Below are positions 23,867 to 31,790 of a stretch of DNA of 64,000 nucleotides, in pieces; position 1 is the stretch's first letter; every line of letters starts with the position of its first letter. This DNA is from Bifidobacterium pseudocatenulatum DSM 20438 = JCM 1200 = LMG 10505 (GTDB taxonomy: Bacteria; Actinomycetota; Actinomycetes; Actinomycetales; Bifidobacteriaceae): the NCBI RefSeq assembly GCF_001025215.1, contig NZ_AP012330.1, positions 496,001 to 560,000 of the forward strand. Reading direction: 5' to 3'. Under the pieces are notes generated by a model, which was not told the DNA's origin, made no database searches, and saw nothing but the letters and a program-made list of their open reading frames with translations. The position numbers were made by a program, and so were the translations under genes.

Positions 23867-26023
23867 ATGGAAGTGCTTCTGGTCGGCAACACCGACTTCA
23901 TTACCAAGCAGTGGATTCAGCATTCCTTTCCCCGAGACCATGTGGTGATAGCGGAACGAGAAGGCACCGTAGACGGCAATGACCGTCTCAGAATCGTCAA
24001 CATGTCTGACGCCAACACCCTTGCCGAAACTCTTACCACATACGAATTCGATCGCATCGTATTCTTTTCCGAAGGCCTCACCCCGCGAAGTGAGCGTGAC
24101 GGCGATCTCGGATATCTTCGCAGATTGCTGCACGCCATACGTAACAGATCCACGCAAATGCTGATGGTATGCGGACCGGAATCCGAATTCACCTATCCGG
24201 AAAACGCCGACGTACGTGATACCAGCAAAAGTCTGATGTCTCGAGCGTCGGAAGAACTCTGCCTGTATTACGCGCGCACCTACCGTCTGGAAGCGAAAAT
24301 CATTCGCTGTCCATACTTGTATGCACCCGAGCGCAATGGAGCAACCGCATATTTCGGCAGACTGTTCGAACAGGCATCGGCAGGGTCGATCTCATTCTGC
24401 GAACGCAAACAGCAACAGACATGCTTTCTCTGCGCCGACGATCTTGCCGAACTGATCTACCGCATGTTCGACGATTGGACCGCCGAAAGCGAAATCTTCC
24501 ATGTGCCCAACGTGTTCGACTTCACATACGGTGATTTGGCTGATGCGATCAGCGCGGCATTTCCCGGATTATCGGTGACTTTTGGCAAAGACAGACCCCA
24601 ACATTACCCAGCAGACGATCATGTGCTGCGATTGCGCTATGGCTGGTCGCCGCGATATTCGCTCAAACAGGATCTTCCCCCTGTGCTTCAGCGCTGGAAA
24701 GAAGCGCGTGCTCAGGAACAATCCAAGAAGCACCCGGTCTGGGATTTTCTACGCAACCATTCAAAACCATGGATCGCAATCGAAATCTTCATCGCGTTCA
24801 TATTGGAAGAACTGCTTCGCACCGCGGTACAAGGCAACAGCCAGTTGGGAACCGTGGATTTGCGCCTGTTTTTCGTGGTGATCGTCGGCACGATGCACGG
24901 ACTGAACGCAGGCGTGTTCGCGGCCGCGCTCGCATGTGTCGGCATGGCGTTGTCGTATGCATCGAAGGGCGCTTCATTCGCTCCGCTGTTTTACGACACG
25001 TCGAACTGGCTTGCGTTTGTGGTGTATTTCGTTGCCGGCGCAGTATGCGGGTATGTGCAGCTGCGTAATCGCGAAAACCTGCGATTCATGCGTGACGAAA
25101 ACAGTTTGCTGCGTGAACGACTTGCGTTCCTGCGTGACCTGTACCACGATGTGCTCGATGATCGTCGTATGCTGCGCGGGCAGATTATCGGCAGGCGTGA
25201 CAGTTTCGGCAAAATGTATGCGATGACACGTGAATTGGACGAAGTGCAGCCGCAAAAGCTGTATCACACGACCATTCGCATTATGCAAGACACATTGGGC
25301 GGCGATAGTTTCGGTGTTTACCGCATTGACAGCGGCGGTCGATTCGCGCGTTTGATGGCTGCGAGTCCGCAAACCGAATCCCTGTTCAGCAAGTCGGCGC
25401 TGCTTGAGAATTATGCCAACATTATTACAGCTTTGGATCATGGTGGATTGTGGGTGAACCGCAATTTCGAACCGGACCTTCCGATGTATGCGGCAGGCGT
25501 GCATGCCGATGGCAAGCTGGCCGTGGTGATTGTGCTTGCCAAAGCGCAGCCCGACCAAATGAATCTGTACTTCCAGAACCTGTTCACCATCATGTGCGGC
25601 TTGGTGGAATCCGCGATGGTGCGTGCGTTCGACTATGAGAATGTGGCGCGTCAGGCGATGCTGGTGCCGGGCACCGAATTCCTGAACACTCGGGCGTTCC
25701 TGCCCAAAGTGCTTGCCGCCAACGAACTCAAGCACGACCATATGGGCGATCACCTGCTGCTGCGTGTGGATGATGCTTGGCAAGACAATGGCAGCCGTCT
25801 CATGGGGGCCATTCGTCAGACGGACGAGGCGGGTGTACTGCAAGACGGCAACGTGTATGTGTTGATGAACCAGGCCGGCAAGCATGAGCTGCCTATCATC
25901 AACAAGCGTTTGGCCCAAGCTGGATTGCATGTGACACGCGTTTCCGGGCAAGAGGAAGACGCGCTGCTGGATGAGGCTTCGGAACAAGTGGCCGCCGAAT
26001 CGCACGAAGGCGGCACGGCATGA
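23867..26023 (+). CDS. pelD: PelD-like c-di-GMP receptor with N-terminal SDR domain
   Basis: This 718-residue membrane protein has four parts. Residues 1-285 are an SDR/epimerase-like fold in which the usual GxxGxxG and Tyr-xxx-Lys are not recognisable (VLLVGNTDFITK; SLMSRASEE). Residues 300-400 hold membrane helices, about 455-600 a GAF domain, and about 605-700 a degenerate GGDEF domain. The last keeps an RxxD inhibitory site (RQTD, 650-653) exactly five residues before the vestigial signature (QDGNV). That helices-GAF-degenerate GGDEF order with an intact RxxD is the plan of Pseudomonas PelD, which binds c-di-GMP to switch on Pel synthesis. Gram-positive PelD proteins are known with a fused SDR. 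The stop overlaps the next start (ATGA). Confidence 0.82.
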   Translation: MEVLLVGNTDFITKQWIQHSFPRDHVVIAEREGTVDGNDRLRIVNMSDANTLAETLTTYEFDRIVFFSEGLTPRSERDGDLGYLRRLLHAIRNRSTQMLMVCGPESEFTYPENADVRDTSKSLMSRASEELCLYYARTYRLEAKIIRCPYLYAPERNGATAYFGRLFEQASAGSISFCERKQQQTCFLCADDLAELIYRMFDDWTAESEIFHVPNVFDFTYGDLADAISAAFPGLSVTFGKDRPQHYPADDHVLRLRYGWSPRYSLKQDLPPVLQRWKEARAQEQSKKHPVWDFLRNHSKPWIAIEIFIAFILEELLRTAVQGNSQLGTVDLRLFFVVIVGTMHGLNAGVFAAALACVGMALSYASKGASFAPLFYDTSNWLAFVVYFVAGAVCGYVQLRNRENLRFMRDENSLLRERLAFLRDLYHDVLDDRRMLRGQIIGRRDSFGKMYAMTRELDEVQPQKLYHTTIRIMQDTLGGDSFGVYRIDSGGRFARLMAASPQTESLFSKSALLENYANIITALDHGGLWVNRNFEPDLPMYAAGVHADGKLAVVIVLAKAQPDQMNLYFQNLFTIMCGLVESAMVRAFDYENVARQAMLVPGTEFLNTRAFLPKVLAANELKHDHMGDHLLLRVDDAWQDNGSRLMGAIRQTDEAGVLQDGNVYVLMNQAGKHELPIINKRLAQAGLHVTRVSGQEEDALLDEASEQVAAESHEGGTA

Positions 26024-26934
26024 ACACAACGGTAGTGACGATGCTGCTTATCGTCATACATGTGCTGGTATGCGTGCTGATGTGCGTATTGTCTCGTTTT
26101 GGCGTGCTTCGTGTGGAAGGGCGTCTGCTTCCTTTTATGCTGTTGGTGCCGCTGTGGGGGCCGTTATGCGTGCTCTTGCTGCATGTGCGTACGCTGATTC
26201 GTGCGGGCGAGCATACGGCTCCAGATCTCGAACAGATGCGCGTGGACGATGAGGAACGTCGAAGCATTCTCGTTGAGGAACGAGCCGATTTCGCCAATAC
26301 CGTGCCGCTGGAAGAGGCGTTGATCGTCAACGATTCGAGTCAGCGTCGCAGTCTGGTGATGTCCATTCTCAACGACAATCCCAGCCATTATATCGATGTG
26401 CTGTCGCAGGCCCGACTGAATGAGGATGTGGAGGTCGTGCATTACGCGGCTACCGCCATGGCACAGATCAGTGCCAAGGAAGATCTTGCATTGCAGCGCT
26501 GCCGCAACGATTATCTGCAGCATCGAAATTCCGAAACGATGTTGGAACGCTATTGCGATGCGCTGGAACGATATATCAATTCCGGTATTGCGCAAGGATA
26601 CGCATTGCAGTTGCAGAAGCAGCGATATGCCGAAGTATTGCAGGAACGACTTCGCCAACATGGCGATTATTACGTTGCGTGCCGTCTTGCGCAAATGCAA
26701 ATCGATCTTGGACTCTTTGATGATGCCGCGCACACCATTGACGGCGCTATGGAACAGTGGCCGGATCAAGGCGATGTATGGCTGATGCGTCTACGACTCG
26801 ATGCCGCACGCAATGATGGCGATGCGTTGCGCCACACTGTTCAGCAGATCGAAAGCAAGCATATTTATCTCGGTGGCCAAGGAAGACGTGTGCTGCGGTT
26901 CTGGACCGGAACCAAGGAGGCTGAACGCGCATGA
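26020..26934 (+). CDS. pelE: PelE-like membrane protein with TPR-like helices
   Basis: The 304-residue protein begins with two membrane helices (about residues 4-25 and 36-58) and continues as a soluble, all-helical domain resembling tetratricopeptide repeats (for example ACRLAQMQIDLGLFDDAAHT). Size and layout match PelE, the inner-membrane partner of PelD. Sequence alone would not identify it; the call rests on position directly after the PelD-like gene and before pelA- and pelF-like genes. Its start overlaps the preceding stop and its stop overlaps the next start (ATGA at both ends), indicating translational coupling. Confidence 0.7.
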   Translation: MNTTVVTMLLIVIHVLVCVLMCVLSRFGVLRVEGRLLPFMLLVPLWGPLCVLLLHVRTLIRAGEHTAPDLEQMRVDDEERRSILVEERADFANTVPLEEALIVNDSSQRRSLVMSILNDNPSHYIDVLSQARLNEDVEVVHYAATAMAQISAKEDLALQRCRNDYLQHRNSETMLERYCDALERYINSGIAQGYALQLQKQRYAEVLQERLRQHGDYYVACRLAQMQIDLGLFDDAAHTIDGAMEQWPDQGDVWLMRLRLDAARNDGDALRHTVQQIESKHIYLGGQGRRVLRFWTGTKEAERA

Positions 26935-28811
26935 TCAGAGGATTCCTGTCAGACGTGTTGGCCAAGTGGAAACGATTCCGCTGGCAAGGTTTGGTCAAAG
27001 TGTGGGCCGTGTTCATGGCCATCGCATTGGTGTTGCTGGTGGAAAGCTTGGGCGTGCATTACGGTGTCACGCGGTTCGACATCACGTATTTGGATCGAAA
27101 CAAAGCCATTCCTGCAGCCAATGCCATCGCTGGCGAAAAAGCTACGAATCTGTTGGTGGTCGACAGTTCGCAGGAGGGCGTCAGCGATGCCGAAGCCATG
27201 CTCGACCAGATTCTGCTTGATATGAAAGTCCCCACCACTACGGTTGACGTGGCTGACGAAAACGCTGAATTTCCAGCGTTGACTCACTACAGCACCATAG
27301 TGGTGGCCATGCCTAATCTCGACCGTCTGGGCGAGCATGTGCTGCAAATCATGCAATGGGCCAAAAAAGGCGGAGGAGTCATGTTTGCCATGACTCCCGA
27401 AAAAACCGGCTATTTGGATGTGATCGGCCCGCAGATCGGCATTGAATCGTCCGCATACGAATATGTGCTGACTAAGGGCATTACACCCTCCAAGGATTTC
27501 ATGTTGGGCGGCGGCCAGACATACACGTTCAGCGATCCGTTTGAATCGTCGCTGAGTGTCGCATTGCATGATCGCGCACAGGTCAAGGCCGTCAGCAGTA
27601 ATGGGCGCACACCGTTGATTTGGAGCACGTTCGTGAATTCAGGTTCGGCGGTGGTGTGCAATATCGGTATTTACGGCAAGGTGCTTCGAGGATTTTACGC
27701 TTCGGCGTTCAGCCTGCTCGGTTCTGCCACGGCCTATCCGGTGATCAACAGCGCGGCGTTCTACTTGGATGATTTTCCCTCTCCGGTACCGTCAGGCAAT
27801 GGCAAATACATCAAACGTGACTACAACATGAGTATTGCTGAATTCTATTCTCAAGTATGGTGGCCGGATTTGGTGCGTCTTGCGGAACGGTACGGTATTC
27901 GTTTCACCGGTGTGATGATTGAGAATTACGGCGATGACACCAAGGATGATCCGGTACGGCAGACGGACGGCGCACAATTCGAGTATTACGGAGGATTGCT
28001 GCTGCGGCAAAACGGCGAAATCGGATATCACGGGTACAACCATCAGCCGTTGGTGTTGCCGAATACGGATTACGGTAAGGAATACGCGTATGTGCAGTGG
28101 CCGAATCGCAAAGCCATCGTCGATTCGTTGAACGAACTGATCGCATTCCAGAAAGACGTATTGCCTGCCGCAACATCGTCGGTATACGTGCCGCCGTCGA
28201 ATATCCTCTCCCAAGAAGGACGGAAGATCATAGGCGAGGATGTGTCGCAGATTCGCGCCATCGCCAGTACGTATATGCCTTCCGACAGTTCCTTGACGTA
28301 CGTGCAGGAGTTCGGTGTTGCGGCCGATGGCGTGGTGGAGGCTCCACGTATCGTGTCCGGCGGCATGGTGGGTGACATGTACATGCGTCTTGCCGCGGTT
28401 TCCGAACTGAACATGCACTATGTGAGCACGCACTTCATGCATCCCGACGATTTGCTTGATGAAGATCGTGGAGCGAAAGAAGGATGGAAGAAGTACTACC
28501 AGGGATTGGAAAACTATCTTGACTGGCTGGAATCGTCGGCACCGTCCATTCGTATGCGGACAGGCACGGAATGTGCCGCAGCCATCCAACGTTTTTCGGG
28601 ATTGACCGTTTCGATGGAAACGTCCGACGATAGTTGGGATCTGAAACTTGGCAACCTCACCGATCAAGGGTGGCTCATGTTCCGTGCCAACAATGGCACG
28701 CCTGGCAGGGTTCGTGGCGGAAGCCTCACCAAGCTGACCGGCAACTTGTATCTGCTCAAAGCCACGAACGCCACGGTTCATATCGAACGCAAGACTGGGG
28801 GAGAGGCATGA
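26931..28811 (+). CDS. pelA: Membrane-anchored polysaccharide deacetylase (PelA deacetylase-type)
   Basis: This 626-residue protein has one N-terminal membrane helix (about residues 24-42) and an extracytoplasmic region. The middle resembles PelA and DUF2194 proteins, and a NodB-like deacetylase core is visible: AFYLDDFPSPVPSG with the Asp pair (D280, D281) and GYHGYNHQP with the metal-binding H367 and H371. In Pseudomonas, PelA partly deacetylates the N-acetylgalactosamine-rich polymer and also has a glycoside hydrolase domain. No hydrolase domain is apparent here, as expected for the Gram-positive PelA type. Overlaps of 4 bp join it to both neighbours. Deacetylation would give a cationic polymer. 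Confidence 0.82.
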   Translation: MIRGFLSDVLAKWKRFRWQGLVKVWAVFMAIALVLLVESLGVHYGVTRFDITYLDRNKAIPAANAIAGEKATNLLVVDSSQEGVSDAEAMLDQILLDMKVPTTTVDVADENAEFPALTHYSTIVVAMPNLDRLGEHVLQIMQWAKKGGGVMFAMTPEKTGYLDVIGPQIGIESSAYEYVLTKGITPSKDFMLGGGQTYTFSDPFESSLSVALHDRAQVKAVSSNGRTPLIWSTFVNSGSAVVCNIGIYGKVLRGFYASAFSLLGSATAYPVINSAAFYLDDFPSPVPSGNGKYIKRDYNMSIAEFYSQVWWPDLVRLAERYGIRFTGVMIENYGDDTKDDPVRQTDGAQFEYYGGLLLRQNGEIGYHGYNHQPLVLPNTDYGKEYAYVQWPNRKAIVDSLNELIAFQKDVLPAATSSVYVPPSNILSQEGRKIIGEDVSQIRAIASTYMPSDSSLTYVQEFGVAADGVVEAPRIVSGGMVGDMYMRLAAVSELNMHYVSTHFMHPDDLLDEDRGAKEGWKKYYQGLENYLDWLESSAPSIRMRTGTECAAAIQRFSGLTVSMETSDDSWDLKLGNLTDQGWLMFRANNGTPGRVRGGSLTKLTGNLYLLKATNATVHIERKTGGEA

Positions 28812-30244
28812 GAATCTGCCTGGTTTTGGAAGGATGCTACCCGTACGTGCATGGTGGCGTGTCCACGTGGATGCACAGTTATATCGAAGCGATGAAAGAG
28901 CACGAGTTCGTATTGTGGGTGATCGGCGCCAAAGCCGAAGACCGCGGCAAATTCGTATATGACCTGCCCGACAATGTGGTGGAAGTGCATGAGGTGTTCC
29001 TCGACGACGCCTTGCGTCTGAGCGGTGAACGCGCGCAAGTGTCGTTCACCGAAGAGGAATTGCGGTCATTGCGCGAACTGGTGAATCTTGGCAGCCCGGA
29101 TTGGGATGTGCTGTTCAACCTGTTCCACACCAGAGGCGTGCATCCGCTGTCGTTCCTGCAAAGCCGTGAATTCATCGACTTGTTTACGCAAATCTGCATG
29201 GAAGAATATCCGTATGTGGCCTATGCCGACGCTTTCCATACCGTGCGCTCCATGTTGCTGCCGGTGTTGTACTTGATGGGCTGCGAAGTGCCGGAAGCGC
29301 AGATCTACCATGCGATTTCCACTGGATATGGCGGATTGTTGGCTTGTTTTGGGGGGGGGGGTATCAACCATGCGCCGGTATTGCTTACGGAACATGGCAT
29401 TTATACGCGTGAACGCGAAGAGGAAATCATTTCCGCCGAATGGGTGTCGCCAGCGTTCCGGCCGCGTTGGATCCGCTTCTTCTACATGCTTTCGGAACAG
29501 ATCTACCATCGTGCGTGGCGCATCACCAGCTTGTTCGGTCGTGCCCGTCTTATCCAAATTGGCATGGGTGCGCCCGCCGATGCCTGCCAAGTGATTCCCA
29601 ATGGCATTCAATACGAACGTTTCTGCGATATTCCCCTGAAGCCCGACGACGGTTGGGTTGATATCGGCGCGGTGGTGCGCATGGCGCCCATCAAAGATGT
29701 GAAAACCCTGATTCACGCGTTCCATGAGCTTTCCTCTCGCGTTGACAATGTGCGCTTGCATATTCTCGGCGGTGTTGACGATCAGGAGTATGCCGACGAA
29801 TGCTATGAGCTTGTGGAACAGTTGGGTGTGCGCAATCTTGAGTTCACCGGCCGTGTGAACGTGGTCGAATACATGCGCAAGCTTGATTTCACCGTGTTGA
29901 CCAGCATTTCCGAAGGCCAGCCGCTGTCGGTGCTGGAATCGTTCGCAGCCGCACGCCCCTGCGTGACCACTGACGTCGGCTGCTGCCGTGAGCTTTTGGA
30001 AGGCGAGGAAGGCGACGATTTCGGCACGGCAGGCTTCTACGTGCCCCCGATGTACCGCGAGGGCCTGAGCCGAGCCATGGAACGCATGTGTTCCAGTCGC
30101 ACGCTGCGTGAGACCATGGGGCAGATTGGCCGTAACCGTGTGAACGCCTATTACCGGCATGAGCGCATGCTTGACGATTATCGCAAGCTGTATAGCGATA
30201 CCGCGGATCAGTTCGGATTGAATCAGTTCGGATTGGAGCGCTGA
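28808..30244 (+). CDS. pelF: PelF-type family 4 glycosyltransferase
   Basis: PelF is the cytoplasmic polymerase of Pel polysaccharide, using UDP-N-acetylhexosamine. The 478-residue protein begins with LVLEGCYPYVHGGVSTWMH, the family hallmark, and has LLTEHGIYTREREEE in the centre and a GT4 C-terminal domain with SISEGQPLSVLESFAAARP. The 11-G run at 29351-29361 encodes Gly182-Gly185, right before the LLTEHGIY motif. Losing one G leads to a stop at 29592-29594, and gaining one to a stop at 29410-29412, so the gene is in the on state here. Its start overlaps the pelA stop (ATGA) and pelG begins 1 nt after its stop. Confidence 0.92.
   Translation: MRICLVLEGCYPYVHGGVSTWMHSYIEAMKEHEFVLWVIGAKAEDRGKFVYDLPDNVVEVHEVFLDDALRLSGERAQVSFTEEELRSLRELVNLGSPDWDVLFNLFHTRGVHPLSFLQSREFIDLFTQICMEEYPYVAYADAFHTVRSMLLPVLYLMGCEVPEAQIYHAISTGYGGLLACFGGGGINHAPVLLTEHGIYTREREEEIISAEWVSPAFRPRWIRFFYMLSEQIYHRAWRITSLFGRARLIQIGMGAPADACQVIPNGIQYERFCDIPLKPDDGWVDIGAVVRMAPIKDVKTLIHAFHELSSRVDNVRLHILGGVDDQEYADECYELVEQLGVRNLEFTGRVNVVEYMRKLDFTVLTSISEGQPLSVLESFAAARPCVTTDVGCCRELLEGEEGDDFGTAGFYVPPMYREGLSRAMERMCSSRTLRETMGQIGRNRVNAYYRHERMLDDYRKLYSDTADQFGLNQFGLER
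29351..29361 (+). repeat. Homopolymer of 11 G inside pelF
   Basis: Eleven consecutive G residues lie in frame in pelF. Tracts of this length are prone to slipped-strand mispairing. Changes of plus or minus one base would shift the frame and truncate the glycosyltransferase. Confidence 0.95.
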
Positions 30245-30245
30245 T

Positions 30246-31790
30246 ATGGCCGGTATTGGATTTGAACTGAAGAAACTGTTCCACCGTAGAGGCTTGATGG
30301 CGATGCTGCGAGCCTACGGCTATGCCGGCGTGATTTGCGCTGGTCCGATGCTGTTGGGTGTACTCCTGCAGTTCGGCGTGCTGATCGTGAGCAGCTGGTG
30401 GCAGGTGGGCCGCCCCGACCGCGATCTGCTCGTATGCATGATCACCTACACGCTGCTTGCCTCGTTGGTGTTGACGAGTTTTCTGTCGATGCCGGTCACC
30501 CGTTTTCTGGCGGATATGTTGTTTGATCACGATGAGAAGATGATTCTGCCGTCGTTCTGGGGTTCTACTGGCATCATGCTGGTGGTGGGCGCGGTGTTGT
30601 ACACGGTTTTCCTGCTGTTTTCCGGTGCCACGTTGATGCAGGGCGCGTTGTGTTTGTGGCTGTTTCTTGAAATGATCGTCAACTGGAATGCGATGAGCTA
30701 TTTGACGGCCATCAAGGATTACAAAAGCATTCTGTATTCTTTCGTGGCTGCGGTGTTGGTGGCGTTCGTTACGTCATGCGTGTTGCTTGCGTTGGCCTGC
30801 CCTCCTGTGGAGTCGCTGTTGTTCGCAGTGGTGCTTGGCTATGGTGTGATGCTGGTGTGGGATGTGCTCTTGTTGCATCGTTATTTTCCGCAAAGTCGTA
30901 AGCATCCGTGGCTGTTTTTGCAGTGGGTCGATCAGTTTCTGCCGTTGGCGTTGACCGGATTGCTGACCACCATCGGCCTGTTCGCCCATTTGGTGATCAC
31001 ATGGTGCGGTCCGCTCGGCATCAAGGTGAAGGGCCTGTTTTATGGCGCGCCATATTACGATGTGCCCGCCATGCTGGCGTTTTTGACGATTCTGATCACC
31101 ACGGTGAATTTTGTGGTGTCGGTGGAGGTCAATTTCTACCCAACATATCGGTCGTATTACAGTCTGTTGAATGATGGAGGCACGGTCAAAGACATTACCG
31201 TTGCCGAAAACGAAATGTTGGCTGTGCTCAATCGAGAATTGCATTACACGGCGTTGAAGCAATTGTTGGTGACCGCTGCCGTGATTTCATTGGAAAAAAC
31301 AGTGCTGAACGCGCTTCCTTTAGGATTCAGCGATGTGATGCACGGATATTTCCGTGTGCTCTGCGTGGGGTATGCCCTTTATGCGGTCGGCAACACCGTG
31401 ATGCTGATTCTGCTGTATTTTACCGATTATTCCGGTGCATTGACGGCGTCGGCATTGTTTGCGGGTTCGACGGTTGTGTTCACAGTAATCGGACAGTTCT
31501 TCACTACGTCGCTGTTCGGTTTCGGTTTTCTGATGGGGGCATCGCTGTTCGCCATATATGCGACATTCCGGCTCGCCTCATACACCGACAATCTGCCATA
31601 CCGAGTGCTGGGGCAGCAGCCGATTGTGGCGCAAACGAAACGTGGACGTTTCACCGAACTGGGCATACTGCTTGAACATGGCGAACAGCGGGTCGACCAA
31701 TCATTGCATCGCTCAGGGCATGCACGGTCTTCTGACAAGGCGAATATTGCAGAAACGGATGTCATAATCGGGAGGAATCGTAAATCATGA
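30246..31790 (+). CDS. pelG: PelG-type polysaccharide transporter
   Basis: This 514-residue membrane protein has about 12 hydrophobic helices and begins AGIGFELKKLFHRRG, the characteristic start of PelG. PelG belongs to the MOP superfamily near Wzx flippases and is thought to pass the growing Pel chain across the membrane. The start lies 1 nt after the pelF stop and the stop overlaps the cotH-like gene by 4 bp. A hydrophilic tail of about 55 residues (from about 460) is longer than I expect for the family. With PelD, PelE and PelF it would form the membrane synthase complex. Confidence 0.88.
   Translation: MAGIGFELKKLFHRRGLMAMLRAYGYAGVICAGPMLLGVLLQFGVLIVSSWWQVGRPDRDLLVCMITYTLLASLVLTSFLSMPVTRFLADMLFDHDEKMILPSFWGSTGIMLVVGAVLYTVFLLFSGATLMQGALCLWLFLEMIVNWNAMSYLTAIKDYKSILYSFVAAVLVAFVTSCVLLALACPPVESLLFAVVLGYGVMLVWDVLLLHRYFPQSRKHPWLFLQWVDQFLPLALTGLLTTIGLFAHLVITWCGPLGIKVKGLFYGAPYYDVPAMLAFLTILITTVNFVVSVEVNFYPTYRSYYSLLNDGGTVKDITVAENEMLAVLNRELHYTALKQLLVTAAVISLEKTVLNALPLGFSDVMHGYFRVLCVGYALYAVGNTVMLILLYFTDYSGALTASALFAGSTVVFTVIGQFFTTSLFGFGFLMGASLFAIYATFRLASYTDNLPYRVLGQQPIVAQTKRGRFTELGILLEHGEQRVDQSLHRSGHARSSDKANIAETDVIIGRNRKS

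Noticed and set aside
28634..28807. Upstream extension of pelF into pelA
   Set aside because: The frame stays open, but the family N-terminus begins at the ATG at 28808, which overlaps the pelA stop as at the other junctions.
29351..29361. G11 tract as a sign of a broken pelF
   Set aside because: The reading frame is intact across the tract with 11 G and all family motifs lie in one frame.
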